Assembly (NCBI GenBank): GCA_032358165.1
Contig: JAALGY010000011.1
Coordinates: 186,001-250,000 of the forward strand
DNA: 64,000 bases
Reading direction: 5' to 3'
DNA from: Diplosphaera chodatii
Taxonomy: Eukaryota; Chlorophyta; Trebouxiophyceae; Prasiolales; Stichococcaceae
The notes under the pieces are model-generated. The model saw only the letters and a list, made by a program, of their open reading frames with translations, did not search any database and had not been told where the DNA came from. The stretch's first letter is position 1. Every line of letters starts with the position of its first letter. Below, piece by piece: positions 1-12,537 of this stretch. The translations under genes and the position numbers were made by a program.

Positions 1-887
1 ACGTTGATCAGTTTCAGCTTGCGTCCAAGACTAGGAATGCCGTCTCATATGCAGCACTGAGCCTCGGACCTGCCGGATATGATCGGGCCCGGTTCTGCAC
101 CCTGCTGATGCCGTGGTACTGTGTCGTCAGCACACCTCACATCAGTGCAACTTGCGCTTTTGCTGAGGGCAGAGCAGCTGCAAGTGTTGCAACACCGTTA
201 TTGCTTACAGGTCAGTTAGGGCGAGCAACCCGACGCAAAGCAAACGCAACACCCTCCAACCCCAGCACGGCAACGCCATCATGCTTGCATGCCGCCATGG
301 GGCAGCCCAAGCCGGCGAAGCATGACGGCACACCGTGCTGAAAATCCTACCGTAGGGTGTACCACCCCCGATCTGTGTCGGCACTCCGAAGCAAGCTGTC
401 CCAAGCAAGCACACACTGCAACTGAAAGTCGAAGATTGATGTGCGCCAACATGTCCGTTCGGCACCACCTGCTGCGCCAGCTGCATGCCTCCCAAAGTAG
501 TTGGTTGGCCTCGACAGCATAGCAGCCGCCCAAAGTACTTGGTTGGCCTAGATAGCATAGCAGCCGCCAAGAGCACAGGCCCGGCAGCGCAAGAGCGACA
601 AACCGATACATTCACTGCATGTTTACTGATCCTCAACGGATCTAGGAACAGACTGAGACAGGCCGCATCAGCCGAAAGACGGTGTGGCGTCAGCGTCTAT
701 TGGTGCTCAACAACAACACGCGAGGTGCCATCACTCCTGCGCACTTATCTGAGAGCTGGTACATCTGCCGCATTGCTCCTGCCGCCCGAAACTACTGTGT
801 AACGCTTGCTGTTCCTTGTGTGCTTGGCGTGTGCCTGCTGGACCGGATGCAGTTTCCCAATGCTGCCGCTGCTGTTGCCAACACTCT
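1..887. other. No gene recognised
   Basis: I see no exon chain with recognisable family similarity here. The stretch lies downstream of the minus-strand F-box gene and probably holds its 3' untranslated region. It contains one short tandem repeat, listed separately. The overlapping open frames are short and on both strands, typical of chance frames in GC-rich DNA. Confidence 0.5.
491..566. repeat. Two-copy 38-bp tandem repeat
   Basis: Two adjacent 38-base units (491-528 and 529-566) begin CCCAAAGTA and end AGCAGCCG. They differ at only a few positions. The repeat lies in apparently non-coding DNA. Confidence 0.9.
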
Positions 888-3800
888 TCAGCGCTTTGGC
901 CACTGGTCCAGGCTGCGACGTGGAGGCTGCAGGAGCGGCGTCGCCGCAGAGCAGGCGCTGGTGGAAGGCGAGGCGCTGCTTCCTGCCGCCAGCTGCTCAA
1001 CCCTTGACCGGGGCGCTCTGGCGGGACCTGCCCTGTGGTGGTTGCCCAGAGCAGCTGTCGCGGCTGCAGCCGCCACTGCACCGAACCCCTGGGCCGTGTT
1101 GATGCTGCTCTGGGTGAAGGGCGTGCTGACGGGGACACTAGCGACGGAGCGGGGCGAGGTCCCCGCCACGTGCTGCAGGGCAGGCGGCCGGACCGGCGGC
1201 GGCGCTGCAGAGGCCGCCGCTGCGGCCGAGGACAGCAGGGGCGCCTCGTCGATCGCCATGTCCTCGGCGCTGCCCGCCGCACGCTCCGTCGGGGCCGGCA
1301 GCCACCGCTGCAGCTGCTGCTGGTGCGCCGCCGCCTCCGACTGCTGCCGCTGCTGCGACAGCGCCTGCTGGTGCGCTGCGTGCTGCTGCTGCAGCGCCAG
1401 CAGCTGCGCGGCGTTCGGCCCCTGCAGCTGCTGCTGCTGCCGCTCCCGCAGCCCGTGCTGCTGCTGCAGGTGCAGGCCCATGGCCAGGCCAGCCGGCTCC
1501 ACCCCAGCGCCGCCTGCACAGTAGCACCGAGGCGCCGCCTGCTGCGGCTGCTGCGGCGGCGGCGCTGGCTCCAGCATGTGTGACCACGAGGGATCTTTGC
1601 GCTGCTGCTGCTGCTGCGCATCAGCAGCTGCCGCAGGGCGGGGCGCACCAGCGGCTGCGCCATCGGCTGCGGCGGCGCCGACCGCACGGCTCGGCCCGGC
1701 CTCCGACAGGCCGTCCGCAGGCGGCGGGCCGCCGAAGCTGCCAGGGGCGGCGGTGCCCGAGGACGCGCCCAGGGGCGACGAGCCGGCGGCTGAGGCAGGG
1801 CGGGGTACGCCGGAAGGAGCGGAAGCGGCGGAGCCGTCTGAGACCGGCTGCTGCTTGGCGGGGCCGGCGCCGGCCGGCGGCGAGTGCAGCACCAGGAACG
1901 CGCCCTTGGCCCAGCACGTCATCGCCAGCTTGACGTCGAAGTGCGTGGGGAACTCCTGCGCCAGGCGCATCTCCGCTGGGCCCCTGCAGCAGACCACGGC
2001 ACCCGCATCAGCAGGTGGTGAAACATGGGAACACATGCCCCTGGCCACAGCACACAGCGGGCACTTGAGCGACTCGCGAGGTAGGTGCGTAGTATCAACT
2101 ACAGGCACCCCATGGCAGCCATTGACAATAGGCACACATGTGGACGTGCTGCCAGGAAGCTGCTGATGCCTGAGTTCAATTGAGTGCTGGAAATGGCATG
2201 CCAATGTAGTACAATCGTGACAAATAATTTAGGACGTCCGCCGGGAAGGTCTTACAGCGAGCAGCGCGTTGGGCACACCAGTCACTAGAGAGCAAGATAT
2301 CCGGAAGCGTACTGCAAATGAGTGCTGCCACTCACCGGTAGGTGCGGGCGACGGCTTGGCCGTTGACCCAGTGCATCTCGCGCGCCATGGGCTCGCTCAG
2401 CAGCAGGAACTCCACGCGGCCGCGCCACGCCAGCACCTCCACGATGCTGCCCCGCATCACGCTTGCCTGCACAAGGTAATCGTTCAGATGAGCAGAGTAT
2501 TTGTGCCGCCGCCTGAAAGCACTCACTATGCCCATGGTGCTCGAGCTGGCTGAAGAAGGCCAGGGCAGGGATGGCCGTCCATCGATGCCCGGCCACAGCA
2601 CTGCTCACGTGAGACGCATCCGTTTGAAAGCGTTCTCAGCCTTGTTGAAGTGCGCACCCGGAAGGGGAGGGTGCTGCCGGCGGTGATGTGGGATGCGAAG
2701 CCGGTGGGCCGGGCGGTGGGGTCCCCGGGCACCGCCAGCTGCTTGTGCAGCGAGCCCGACACCCGCGCCAGCGCCTCGGGCACCACCCCAAACTCCAGGG
2801 CCGTGTTCCCTCGCACCTGCAGCCGCCTGCATGCAGGATGCCAGGGCTTGAGGGTCGTTGACAGAGGAAAAGACGCCTTACACATGCGCCATCGTGATGA
2901 ACCCCTTAGGACCACAGTGAGCAGCAAAACGTGCTTGTGCGCCACAGCACAGCGGCAATGCCCAAGCTGCTCCACACACCAGCACAGCGACTGCGAGCCT
3001 CACCAGCGCAGCAGGCGGCCGCCGGCGGTGGACAGGTCCGAGGTCAGCAGCTTGGGGCCCATGCCCATGAGCATGCAGGCGCCCGGCATGCCGCCGCTGC
3101 CGCCGCTGGGACCCGCTGAGAACTCAAACCCTGCATTGTGCCACCGTGCATGAGCGCAGGGCATCTCGTCCAGTGCAGCCAGCCGCTGAGACTACTGGCT
3201 GACATGACATGCCTGACAAACGGGAGATGACCCAGGCACGGTGCACTGCACCCAGGCACCCGACACAGCAGATGGTTGAAGCATATGCTGGCAGTGCTTG
3301 TGCGAGGTTCTGGAGCATGCTTGTACACACCCCGGGAGCTGGCGTGCTCAACGTCAAAGCCCACGGCGGCATGCTCAATGTGCAGCCGCTCCTTCCAGCT
3401 GCGGTGCCTGCACAGACGGCAAAAGACGGCGTCAGCACACGACGGGCCATCTGCGGTGACGCGGGCGGGGATGGTGTCGGAGATCGCGATGCCCGGTGGG
3501 TCCCACCCCACGGGTGGTAGTACAAGGTACGTCTCCTGACAGCTCTATCCCGGAAGATGCAGCCGTACACGTCCGTCACCGCCGTCCTAGAGAGCCGTAG
3601 GCCACCGAACGAGTGACCGACGGTCGGGTCGTGCGGCAATCGACACGGGCGCGTGGGAGACGCCAATGCCCTCCTGCCGTGCCCGAGTGATGACTACCAA
3701 CCCAGCACACAAAACGGCCGAGCCTCCAACGCGCTGTGAGCACGGAATGCGCACAGAGATTCCCATCAGAGGGACCGGATCGTGTGGTGTACGCCTGGCG

Positions 3801-4889
3801 AGTGAAGTGGCATAAACAACGGCGTGGGGATATGAGCAGCCGCACTCGTCTCTAAGCGTAGTGCTGCTGACCAGGGCGTGACATGCGTCGGCTGTTGACG
3901 GCGGCACAGCTGTGTCGTGGCTACTGCACCAGCTGCCGGGGCCCAACTGGCGATCCTCTCCTGTGTACATCTGACCTGAACTCACCGGGAGCACGCGTGG
4001 TGAGCCCCATCCACATGCACACACACCACCCGGCCACAAACCGCGTGCTGCACGGCGTACGAGGGGGCAAACACCACGAAGCTACCACCAAACAAGGAAG
4101 CGTATGCAGCAACAAGCATTCTAGGCAGTAGGACATGCCTTCGCGTCAGAAAGCGGTCCAGCTGGGCTGAGACCCTGAGACGAGCAGGCCAGCCAACTGC
4201 AACAACCCTCCCACGACCCCTGCCCACAATGGCTGCACCCGCAGCCAGTCTCAGAAGCCTTCGGCGGGGAACAAGGACCCAGATCCGGCGGGCGCAGCGA
4301 CCACAGCAGGCGCTTAATAACCCTGGCTGCCCGGCCCAAAAGGGCCAGAACATAGAATGTACAAGTTGCGGCACTGCCAACCAGCGCAAGAGCCCGCACA
4401 TGGCACCTGTACAGAACTGCGCACGCCGTGCGCGAGCATGCAGGACGGGCTGAGGATAAGGCGGGTTTCCGGAGGGGGGAGCCGAATCGAGGCATAACCT
4501 CTGCACACTCAGCACGTACGCCTTTGCGCGCTTCGGCCGCATTCAAACCCCAGGCTGGCGACTGACACCCGAGGTCGTGCTCGAAGCATCAGCTGAGGAC
4601 CCTGAGGGTGCAGACAGGCCTGAGAGCCGGTCTTGGGGCCGGCAGAGGCAAGTCTGGCTGGTGTGGCGTCATATGGGGCCCACCTGAAGCGGGCGGCGAG
4701 GCGGGCGTCTCCGCCGTTCAGCCGCAGCACCGCCTCCTCGGCGGCGCGCTCTGCGGAGACGATCCGGCCGCGGAAGGCGGTGCTGGCGGCCTCCAGCCGG
4801 CCCAGGCTGATGCCGTCCAGCTTGGTCATGATTTCTGTCTGCAGCAGCTCCGTGGGCAGGGCCGCCAGGGCCCCTAGAGCTGTGGACAT
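888..4889 (-). CDS. F-box protein with Gln-rich C-terminal tail
   Basis: Six exons (4889-4684, 3407-3331, 3130-3004, 2826-2658, 2466-2336, 1983-888) join in frame to 601 residues. The first exon encodes an F-box-like helix set (LPTELLQTEIMTKLDGISL, then RLEAASTAFRGRI), and exon 2 carries a following WKERL segment. F-box proteins usually link substrates to SCF (Skp1-cullin) ubiquitin ligases. Residues of about 70-250 alternate beta-like stretches (EFGVVPEAL, GSIVEVLAWRGRVEFLLL, FDVKLAMTCWAKGAFLVL). They resemble a SPRY/B30.2-type sandwich, but that is a weak inference. The long last exon is Ala/Pro/Gln-rich with QQQQQ runs and low complexity, and its end is the least certain part because a further intron could hide there. 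The start is the first ATG before the F-box. Confidence 0.6.
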
Positions 4890-5449
4890 GTTGGCGGCCT
4901 GCCGGGCGCGGCGAGGGGCGGGCTCCATGCAACGGGTGGACTGACTTTGCACTCACGAGACAACGACGTGCGATCCGGGTTGGGCAGGGTTTTGACACGC
5001 AAGCTGCATGCCTGCATCGCCCCTACCAACCAAGCGTGCCAGGGAGGCCCTTTCAAATTTGGCGGCAAACGCGTGGGTGTTGACAAGGCCGTGAGAAAGC
5101 GTGAAGAACTGTTCGCCAGCTGAAGGCAGAGAAGGCTGTGCAGTTATAGACGCTTCAAGGAATACAGTTAAACAGGTGGGATGCAATTGTCAACTTGTGC
5201 GCTAACCCCAGCACGCTCTACAGGAAGTGCGTCTACCTATGTCAATGATGCAGTTCTGCAGGTTCCACATGCAAGAGGGACACTGGCAAAAGGTAACAAT
5301 CCCAAGTCGCCCGGCTGCCGGCTGCTGCGGCGGCTGCCAGCGGAGCAGTTGCAGCTTGTGGCAGAACCCGCCCCTGCCCCGCTGGCGTGCCCTCCCTGGA
5401 CACTTGCGTCGACACCCAGTGAGGCAGCTGCCACACCCGATCTGCTGAA
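4890..5449. other. Intergenic region upstream of the F-box gene
   Basis: About 560 bases between two minus-strand genes. It should hold the F-box gene's 5' region and the PLAC8-type gene's 3' untranslated region. I see no conserved exon or RNA gene. Confidence 0.4.
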
Positions 5450-8400
5450 TCAGCGCTTCTGCGGGTAGCCCGGCGGCGGGCCCTGCTGGTTGGGGTACGG
5501 CTCATGGTAGCCCGCCTGCAACAGGAGGTGAGAACATTCTGTTACCTGCCGCCAGGGATCAACAGGATCTCAGGAACAGGTGAGGACTGGGTGTGCTGAC
5601 AGCAGCGGCATGCAGTGGTCAACTGCGGTGCGCCGGCTGCTCATGCTGCTCAGGGCATCCAGGACGATTGCCTCCTGATGGTCGTCACCAGTAGCCTGAA
5701 GGCATCCACACACCTGCGGCGTGTAGCCGGTCTGGTTCTGGTACTGGCTCGCGGCCATCTCGGGGTGCTGCTGCGGCGGGAACTGCTGGTAGTTGTACCC
5801 CGGCTGCGGCATTTGCTGCAGGCGAGGAAACGCAGTATGTAGCATGAGGCCTCCGCTGTCACAGCACGAGGTTGCTGCGGACCAGCAGCGAGGGCGCATT
5901 GCAGATCAGGGGACACTGTCCATTGCACCATGTTGAAACGTGAGAGGCTCACCTGCTGCGGCGGCGCCTGGGCATACTGTGGCGGGTAAGCTCCCTGCAA
6001 TAGAAACATCCAACAAGGCCATCAACCACCCACCAGCGCGCTGGTTCCCGGCTGCAGCACACATGCAATACTCATCCTGTACATGCACGGCGTGGCTGGA
6101 CCAAGCATGCATGCGCGTCTGCAGAAAGGTGGTACAACAGCGGCATGAATGATTCCCACCTGCGGCGGCGGGTAGTTTCCCTGCGCCGGCGCGCCCACGG
6201 CCGGGGCGCCACCCATGATCTGCTGCGGCGGCGCCTGCAGCACGCACACGAGCCGTGACTCAGCACAGCAACACCGCATGCTGCAGCACCTGCATTGGAC
6301 TGATGCAGTCGCATCTGGGTCAGCCAAAGGGCAGGCCCTACTCAGATGCACTGCAGCGCTCCGCTGCATGCAAGTGCCCGTGCCCAAGGAGGGAAGCAAA
6401 GGGAAGCAGACTTTTCAAAGCGAGGGTGCGCCGTGGTGCAACTCCAATGCAGCGGCTTTGAACCCACCACGTAGGGGTTGGCGGGCGGACGCACGAGGCC
6501 AGGGTTCTTCTCGCGCAGGTCCAGCTGGACCTTGTGCTGCGTCAGCATGCCTGCGCAAACAGTGGACACTCTCAGCACCACTAGCATGGCCAAGGGTTGC
6601 TGTTTGCACGCAGGTGGCGTGTGACGCACCAGGCACATGCGTGACAATGCAATAATAGGAAAAAGTTTGCAAGAGTCGGTGATTGGAGTGTCAAGCCACA
6701 AAGCGACCCACATGCGCACACCGAACACCAGATGAGCTGCGAGATCTCCGAGATGATGTCCGCCAGCAGGTCGATCTCGCCGACTTGCGTCAGGCAGGCG
6801 ACAATGTTGCAGATGCTGCAGGGCAGTAGGATGCTGTCGATCAGTGGCCAGTAAGGACAGCTGTTACACAGTGCCTTTGCTGGCAGCATGACAGTCAACG
6901 CTGCGGCGACCAGCTGCAAGGGCGATGCCTGCCATATGCTGTGTGGACCCCAAGCTGATTTGATGCTGACTGAAAGCCAGAGACCGCACCAGGAGAGGTA
7001 TGCGCAGAAGAAGGCGGTGCCAATAAGGCAGTTGTCTGTTCAAGCAACAAAGGCGTCAATGGTGGTCATCGGTGTAAAGCATCAAAAGGGGTATGCTGTG
7101 AACGTCCACGATGCAGTAATGCGCCTCAGCCGTGTGACCAAGCTGGCACAGATGAAGCAGTCTGAGAAAGGCACTGCAAACTGCACACATTTGCACGCAG
7201 GTTGCAATGCGCACCACACTGTGTGTTGGCAATGTGCATCTCATCCTGCAGCATCCACCGTGTGCTCGCCACCTGCAGGGTATAGGCTGCTATTCAGCAT
7301 GACAGTTGTTCACCAGGCGGCCGCTGAGCTGCACGCTGACGCTGCAGCTGGACATCAATGATGGGGTACGCTGGCAGCAGCGGCGGCTGCAGCGGCACCA
7401 CAGATGCCGCCAGGGGGCGGGTCCCGTAAGGATTTGCTGCCAGAGGCCCCCTCAAGCGCTCACCGACTGCGTGAAGCAGATGACCACCTCCATGCAGAGG
7501 CAGAACTCGGGGCAGCTGCACAGCAGCACTGCTGTCGGTACATCCACACCAGAAACAATCCACAAAAGTTGAAGACTCTTTGATGTTGTGCAAACACCGG
7601 TCTGGTCGGGCACCAGGTACCCACCTGGACTCCCCCATGCGCCCGGAGCACGGGCAGTCGCCATTGCAGCAGACGTCTGCAAGCGGCAATATGTCGTTGC
7701 TGAGCAGTGCTGAGGCTGTCCACAATGAGGATGCCACTGCTGCAATGCCTCAGCAGGATCCTGGATACTGATACGGTATGAGAGAACAGCAGGTGCGCCA
7801 CTGTCTGGTCCACTCACATCGGTTCATGTCATGATACAGCGCCCGCTTGCGCGTCAGGTAGCTGGAGATCCAGGGGCTGCGGCGACGATGGAAAAAGGTT
7901 ATAGCGACGCCCGCCGGTCGAAAAGCCAGCTTCAGGAGCATGCAGCAGGCGTCCGTGAACATGGCGTCATCAAGCTGCAACACTGCAGGTTCCTCGGCCG
8001 AGGGCTGCTGGCTGCAGCGCACCAGATGATGCCGCAGCCGATGCAATACAAGGGGTCCTTGACCGGCGCGTGGAACATCTCGATCTGCAGCAAGCAGCAG
8101 CAGAGGGTGAGCAGGGGCATCAGCGGCCCTGCAGTGGCTTGGGGTGTTCGTGGGGTGCCTGATGCTCAGACCGTAGCATCATCATCATGTGCCATATATT
8201 AGGCATGGGGATATGCCCTCATTTGACAGCAACAAGCAGTGCAGCAACAGTGCGAAAGTCGCACCTCCCATGTACCGCCATATGTGCCATTGCGGCGCAC
8301 GTCAGTCTTGGCGGCCTGTGTGAACATACATCGGAGATCTCAGCGGTGCAAAGCTGATTGTTCTCAGCCGTCAAGCCCCAAGCTCGATAAGCCACAATTG

Positions 8401-8511
8401 CATTCAAGCTCAAAATTCGGTCCGCATCAGCAGACATGGTCATTATGACGCGCGTTGGTGCGCAGCATCAGGCCTAACCTTGCGGTCCTTGAAGTCCTTG
8501 CTGCCCACCAT
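5450..8511 (-). CDS. PLAC8-type cysteine-rich protein
   Basis: Thirteen exons join in frame to 272 residues: 8511-8479, 8084-8023, 7861-7818, 7676-7625, 7515-7464, 7272-7215, 7035-6990, 6815-6712, 6550-6468, 6234-6160, 5994-5953, 5815-5714 and 5515-5450. The order of motifs matches the plant PLAC8/DUF614-related proteins such as those annotated in Arabidopsis. It runs IEMFHAPVKDP, LTRKRALYHDMNRYVC, CPCSGRMGES, CPEFCLCMEVVICFTQS, VASTRWMLQDE, TQCDNCLIG, then a Cys-rich stretch ending CSVCACMLTQHKVQLD. The C-terminal 90 residues are Pro/Gln/Tyr-rich (PPQ, GYPQKR-stop). The Cys-rich core with hydrophobic segments suggests membrane association, but the biochemical role of this subfamily is not known to me. 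The start ATG lies in a small first exon (MVGSKDFKDRK) that matches the short N-terminus of the family. It is divergent from WBP11. Confidence 0.88.
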
Positions 8512-9011
8512 CGCGCTTTGTCGGTGCCTGATGCAACGCACCACCGACTGTGACTGGACCAATCAGATCGTCAGCAGCCCGGCTCGATGCTGATGGCACC
8601 GCTGCCCGCCGGCTGCTAGCGTGCAGACGTGACAGGCCCTACTTGTCACGCCGCCTGCTGCTGCGGGTGCCAGACTGTGGTGTCCTGCTGTGTCGTTCAT
8701 GCCATGAGCTTCTGTCGTAGCTGCTCCGGGGTCGCACGGCTTGGAGAGGTGCCCAGGGTTTAGTGGTCATGCCGAGTGCTGGACCTTGCTCACTTGCTCG
8801 TCTCATGCACATCCGCACATCATCACTATCTGCATTCCTCTCAATATCAACTGCCAGTACGTTCTGCCTGGTGTGTGGACAGCGGCATGTAACTGCCACT
8901 TGCACATTGTGCATCTGAATTCCTGGCAGTCCCAGAGGTTCAACCCATCATCACCGTCCTGCGCAGCAAGAGCTACACAGGTGTCGTCAGAGCTGATCGC
9001 ATCCAGCAGCC
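8512..9011. promoter_or_regulatory. Divergent promoter region, PLAC8-type gene / WBP11
   Basis: The 500 bases between two divergently transcribed start codons must hold both 5' untranslated regions and both promoters. No clear TATA box or shared motif was identified by eye. Confidence 0.35.
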
Positions 9012-12000
9012 ATGGTGAAGAAGAAGGTAAGTGGCGTGCATAGGCCCTGCACCACCTCCCACTCCTGACATGACGCGCCTGCTGTTGGCACATGCGCCTG
9101 TTGCCTTTGCAGCGGAACAACGCAGGCTGATCAGCGTAATTTGATTGCACACTGCAGGGCGGCCGGGACATGAACCCGGCCGACGCCTTCCGCAAGGTGC
9201 AGCGCCAGAAGGAGATCCAACGGAACAAGCGGGAGCGCCAGTTCCAGCGGGACGCCAGCAAGCTGAAGAGTGAGCAGCACCAGCACCCGTCTTCTTCAGA
9301 ACCCATCGCTGCCCACAGCATATCATGACTAGCCTGCATTCGCTCTGCTGCGAATGCTGCAGCAGATCGTGGTGGCATGTTGCATGTCCTGTGGGAAACC
9401 GGTATAGCAACTGATCCATCTGTGCCAAAGCCATGTCTTCTCATGTTGCAGGCGACCCCGACCAGATCAAGCAACAGCTGGGGGAGGTGCTGGACCTGCA
9501 GGATGATGGCAAAAACAACATGACCATCAAGCTGAAGAAGAAGGCGCTGCAGGGTGCGCGATCGCCATGCATTGGGTTGCATCAGAGATGTGTGTATATC
9601 GCATGCGCACAACTGTCACTGCAGGCAGAAGGCTGTGTGCATAGCTGCAATGCAGGCAGCATATCCATAAGGTTGCCACCAGTTCAGATACTGATGGCAC
9701 TACCGCTCCCTATACTTCCTGTGACTGCCCGATGCCCCTGCTCATGTGAGCTGCGATGGTCACGTCCACCGTCCGCTCCCAACCTGCAGGAGCACTGGAC
9801 GCTTCCATAAGGAAGAAGAAGGAGGATGCGGTGCGAGCACACTATGGGGATGCGCTGCCAGCCATCCCAGGGGAGCACGGGCACGGCGTGCCACAGCAGG
9901 TGTGGAATGTCTCCAGCAGGTCAATGGGAAACCTTGGCTTGTTTGCTCCGCAGCAGTGCCGGAAGCACTCAGATGGCATCAGGGCTTGATCAGTTTCGTG
10001 ACTGTCGCTGCTCTCTGTGCAGAGTCCGGAGGACAGCGTCTACTACCACCCGATGTTGAACCCCACGGGCATGCCGCCGCCCGGCAAGCCACAGCGCTAC
10101 AGGACAACCATGGCCGAGCCCGCCAGTGCAGGTAGGTGTCAAAGTTAAGGTGCACGTCGGCCACATGCCAAAAAGGATAGAGCTTGGATCGTCTGCGCAG
10201 AGATTGCGACATGATTTGGCTGTGGCAGCCACGATCGTTGGTCAGAGCCCGTGTTTTGCTTCAGGGCGTCCTGCCACCATATCCCGTCCAGTCCAAGTCC
10301 ATACAAGCTTGCAACAGCCACAGTGACCACTGGCTGGTTAGATGGAGTTGAAACTGAAGGTGATCCTTGGAGGTGCAGCACCCGGGGTGCCGCTGCCAGC
10401 GCCGCCGCCGCTGCCAGCGGGGCCCGCGCCCCCCTGGGCCAGGCCGCCGCCCGCCGACGGCGCAGCGCAGCCGCCGCTGCCGCCGCCGCCGGGGGGCCCG
10501 CCGGGGGCCGCGCCGCTGCCGCCGCCCCCCTTCCCGCCAGGTGCTGGTCACGGAACTTCCAGAAACATGCTGTGTGGGGGTCCGTGATCTAGGGCGAGGC
10601 CGCACAGGCGTGTGCACAGGCGTGTTGCTTCGCAGTGCCTGTGTCTCAACCCATGCAGCTGTTGCCGCTACTATGCATGTAGATCTGCAGATTCTCGAGG
10701 TGATGCTTGTGCGCTGCAGGGGCGCCGATGCCGGTCCTGCCGCCGCCAGACGGCCCGCCACCAGAGCCGCCGCTGCTGCCGCCGCCTGACGAGCCGCCCC
10801 CAGGTGTCACATTGGCTGTGTCAAGATGCGGGACACACCATCTCGGTTGACTTCACTAGAACCACGCCATGCACGCCGCCTGCCAGGTTTATAGATGTCA
10901 AGGCGGCTGCTCACCGCCGACTTTTCAAGTTGCCTGTGACCGTCTGCACCTGTTCTGACGCCAGCACTCGAGCCAGGCCTCATACCGCTGGGGCAGGGAC
11001 CCCTTCCAGGTGCTGGGTCTGCTCTTCACACTGATGTACGCATTCACAGGACTCACAGCGCTGGGCAGGCTGGCGCCGCCGCCTGGACCGCCCCCTGGCA
11101 TGGTGCTGCTGCCGCCGCCGGTCATGCCGCCCCCCGGCATGCTGCCGCCGCCCACCATGCCGCCCCCGGGCTTCGCCATGCCAGGTAAGGATGGCATTGC
11201 ACTTGAGGCTCCACATCAAATGTGGCCGTGCAACTGTGGACCATGCCGGGCTGCGTCTGCTACCACCGTCACTGCTCAGGGCACAGTGTGTCTGCCAAAG
11301 CCACACCCCAGCTGCCTCTGTCTGTGCGAGATTGTTTGCTGCTTCGTTCCAGCAGTGGTGGTGCAATGTCGTCACCACTGGGCGCTGCAGGGGCCGACGA
11401 GGCGGCGCAGTTCAGGGAGCACAAGGGCCCCAGCGTCAGCGGGCAGGCGACGGTGGCACCCCGCGTGCCCGCGCCCAGGGACCGCAGCCTCACCTCCATG
11501 GTGCGCTGCGCAGGGTGTAATTTTAACTCTGTACAATTGGGCCATGTGATGGAACGGGTGGCTGGTGGTGTCCTGGTGAACAGACCGCACCACAGATAAG
11601 CATTGGCACCAGGGGCCGCCGTGAGCAGTGAGCAGACAGGCATTGCCTTGCCAAAGCAGATATTCCGTCGCCCGCTGTGTGTTGCAACACTGTACACCCT
11701 ATTCAGGTGCCGGCCTCGGTGCGCGTCAAGCGCGACGCCGGGCAGCAGCGGGTGGGGCAGGGCCTGCTGCCCACCAGGAACGCCGCGCCGCCCATGGCCG
11801 CCGGCTTCGGGCTGGCGCCGGAGCCCGCGCCCCGGCGGCCGCCGGCGGCAGCAGGAAGCAGCTCCTTCCCTGCCAGGCCCGGCGGCGCAGGTGCCCCGCC
11901 TGTGCCGTCTACGTTTTGCAGTCTGAACTGCTCAGCAGCTGCTCCCAGCATTTGTGTTGGGCTGGTGCACTGGAGTGCACTTTGCTTGGAGGGTGTGGGA

Positions 12001-12178
12001 TCCACCAGGGTGCTGGGGTGCATCAGGATGCTCTGGCATCGCTGCAAGGATGTGACAGTTGCTGATGCAGCATGCTCTTGCTGCAGGGGTGCCCGTCAAA
12101 AAGCCGGCGGCGCGTCCGGAGGACGACAAGTTCATGCAGTTCATGGCGGACATGCAGCAGCTGGGGGCCATCAGCTAG
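9012..12178 (+). CDS. WW domain-binding protein 11 homologue (splicing factor)
   Basis: Eleven exons join in frame to 404 residues: 9012-9026, 9158-9269, 9452-9553, 9790-9899, 10023-10131, 10379-10540, 10720-10803, 11050-11184, 11391-11500, 11707-11890 and 12087-12178. The N-terminus carries the WBP11 signature: [18 protein letters not shown], then a Lys/Arg/Gln-rich helix ([13 protein letters not shown]). A segment resembling the family's SILKK region is not obvious. The middle is strongly Pro/Gly-rich (repeated PPPG and MPPPG), the type of sequence bound by WW domains. The C-terminus has [12 protein letters not shown] and ends [17 protein letters not shown]. In animals and plants WBP11 is a nuclear spliceosome-associated protein. 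At 404 residues it is shorter than the human protein of about 640. It ends tail to tail with CWF19L2, another splicing factor. Confidence 0.88.
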
Positions 12179-12537
12179 TGGTTTTTCATCAGAAGCACCT
12201 TGCCTCAGGCACTCGTTCGCAGCCATTAGGTCACCTCACTTTCGGCAGTTGCAGTGAAGCAACCTCGTTGAAGTGTATCGATACCCAGCAGTGACTCTTT
12301 GCCAGTTTACTGATCAAGTGCTGTGCAATGTGACATTGACTTGCTGACCGAGCGCATGATCCACATCCAGGAATGACACGGCAACCCAAACCTCGAACTT
12401 TGCTCCCAATACATCAGTCAGCCCAATCACATTCACAGCCTGCAGCTTCGTTGAAACACTCGGGTGGCCCCTAACCATATTGCCAGTGTTTGAAGCTAGC
12501 CACCAGCGACAAGGAAGCGCCTGCACAACACCTGGCA
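12179..12537. other. Convergent 3' regions
   Basis: About 360 bases between the stop codons of two convergent genes. It must hold both 3' untranslated regions. I see no other feature. Confidence 0.4.

Noticed and set aside
731..1687. Long overlapping open frames on both strands (280-318 residues, Arg/Ser- and Cys-rich).
   Set aside because: They are other-frame shadows of the GC-rich Gln/Ala-rich exon of the F-box gene.
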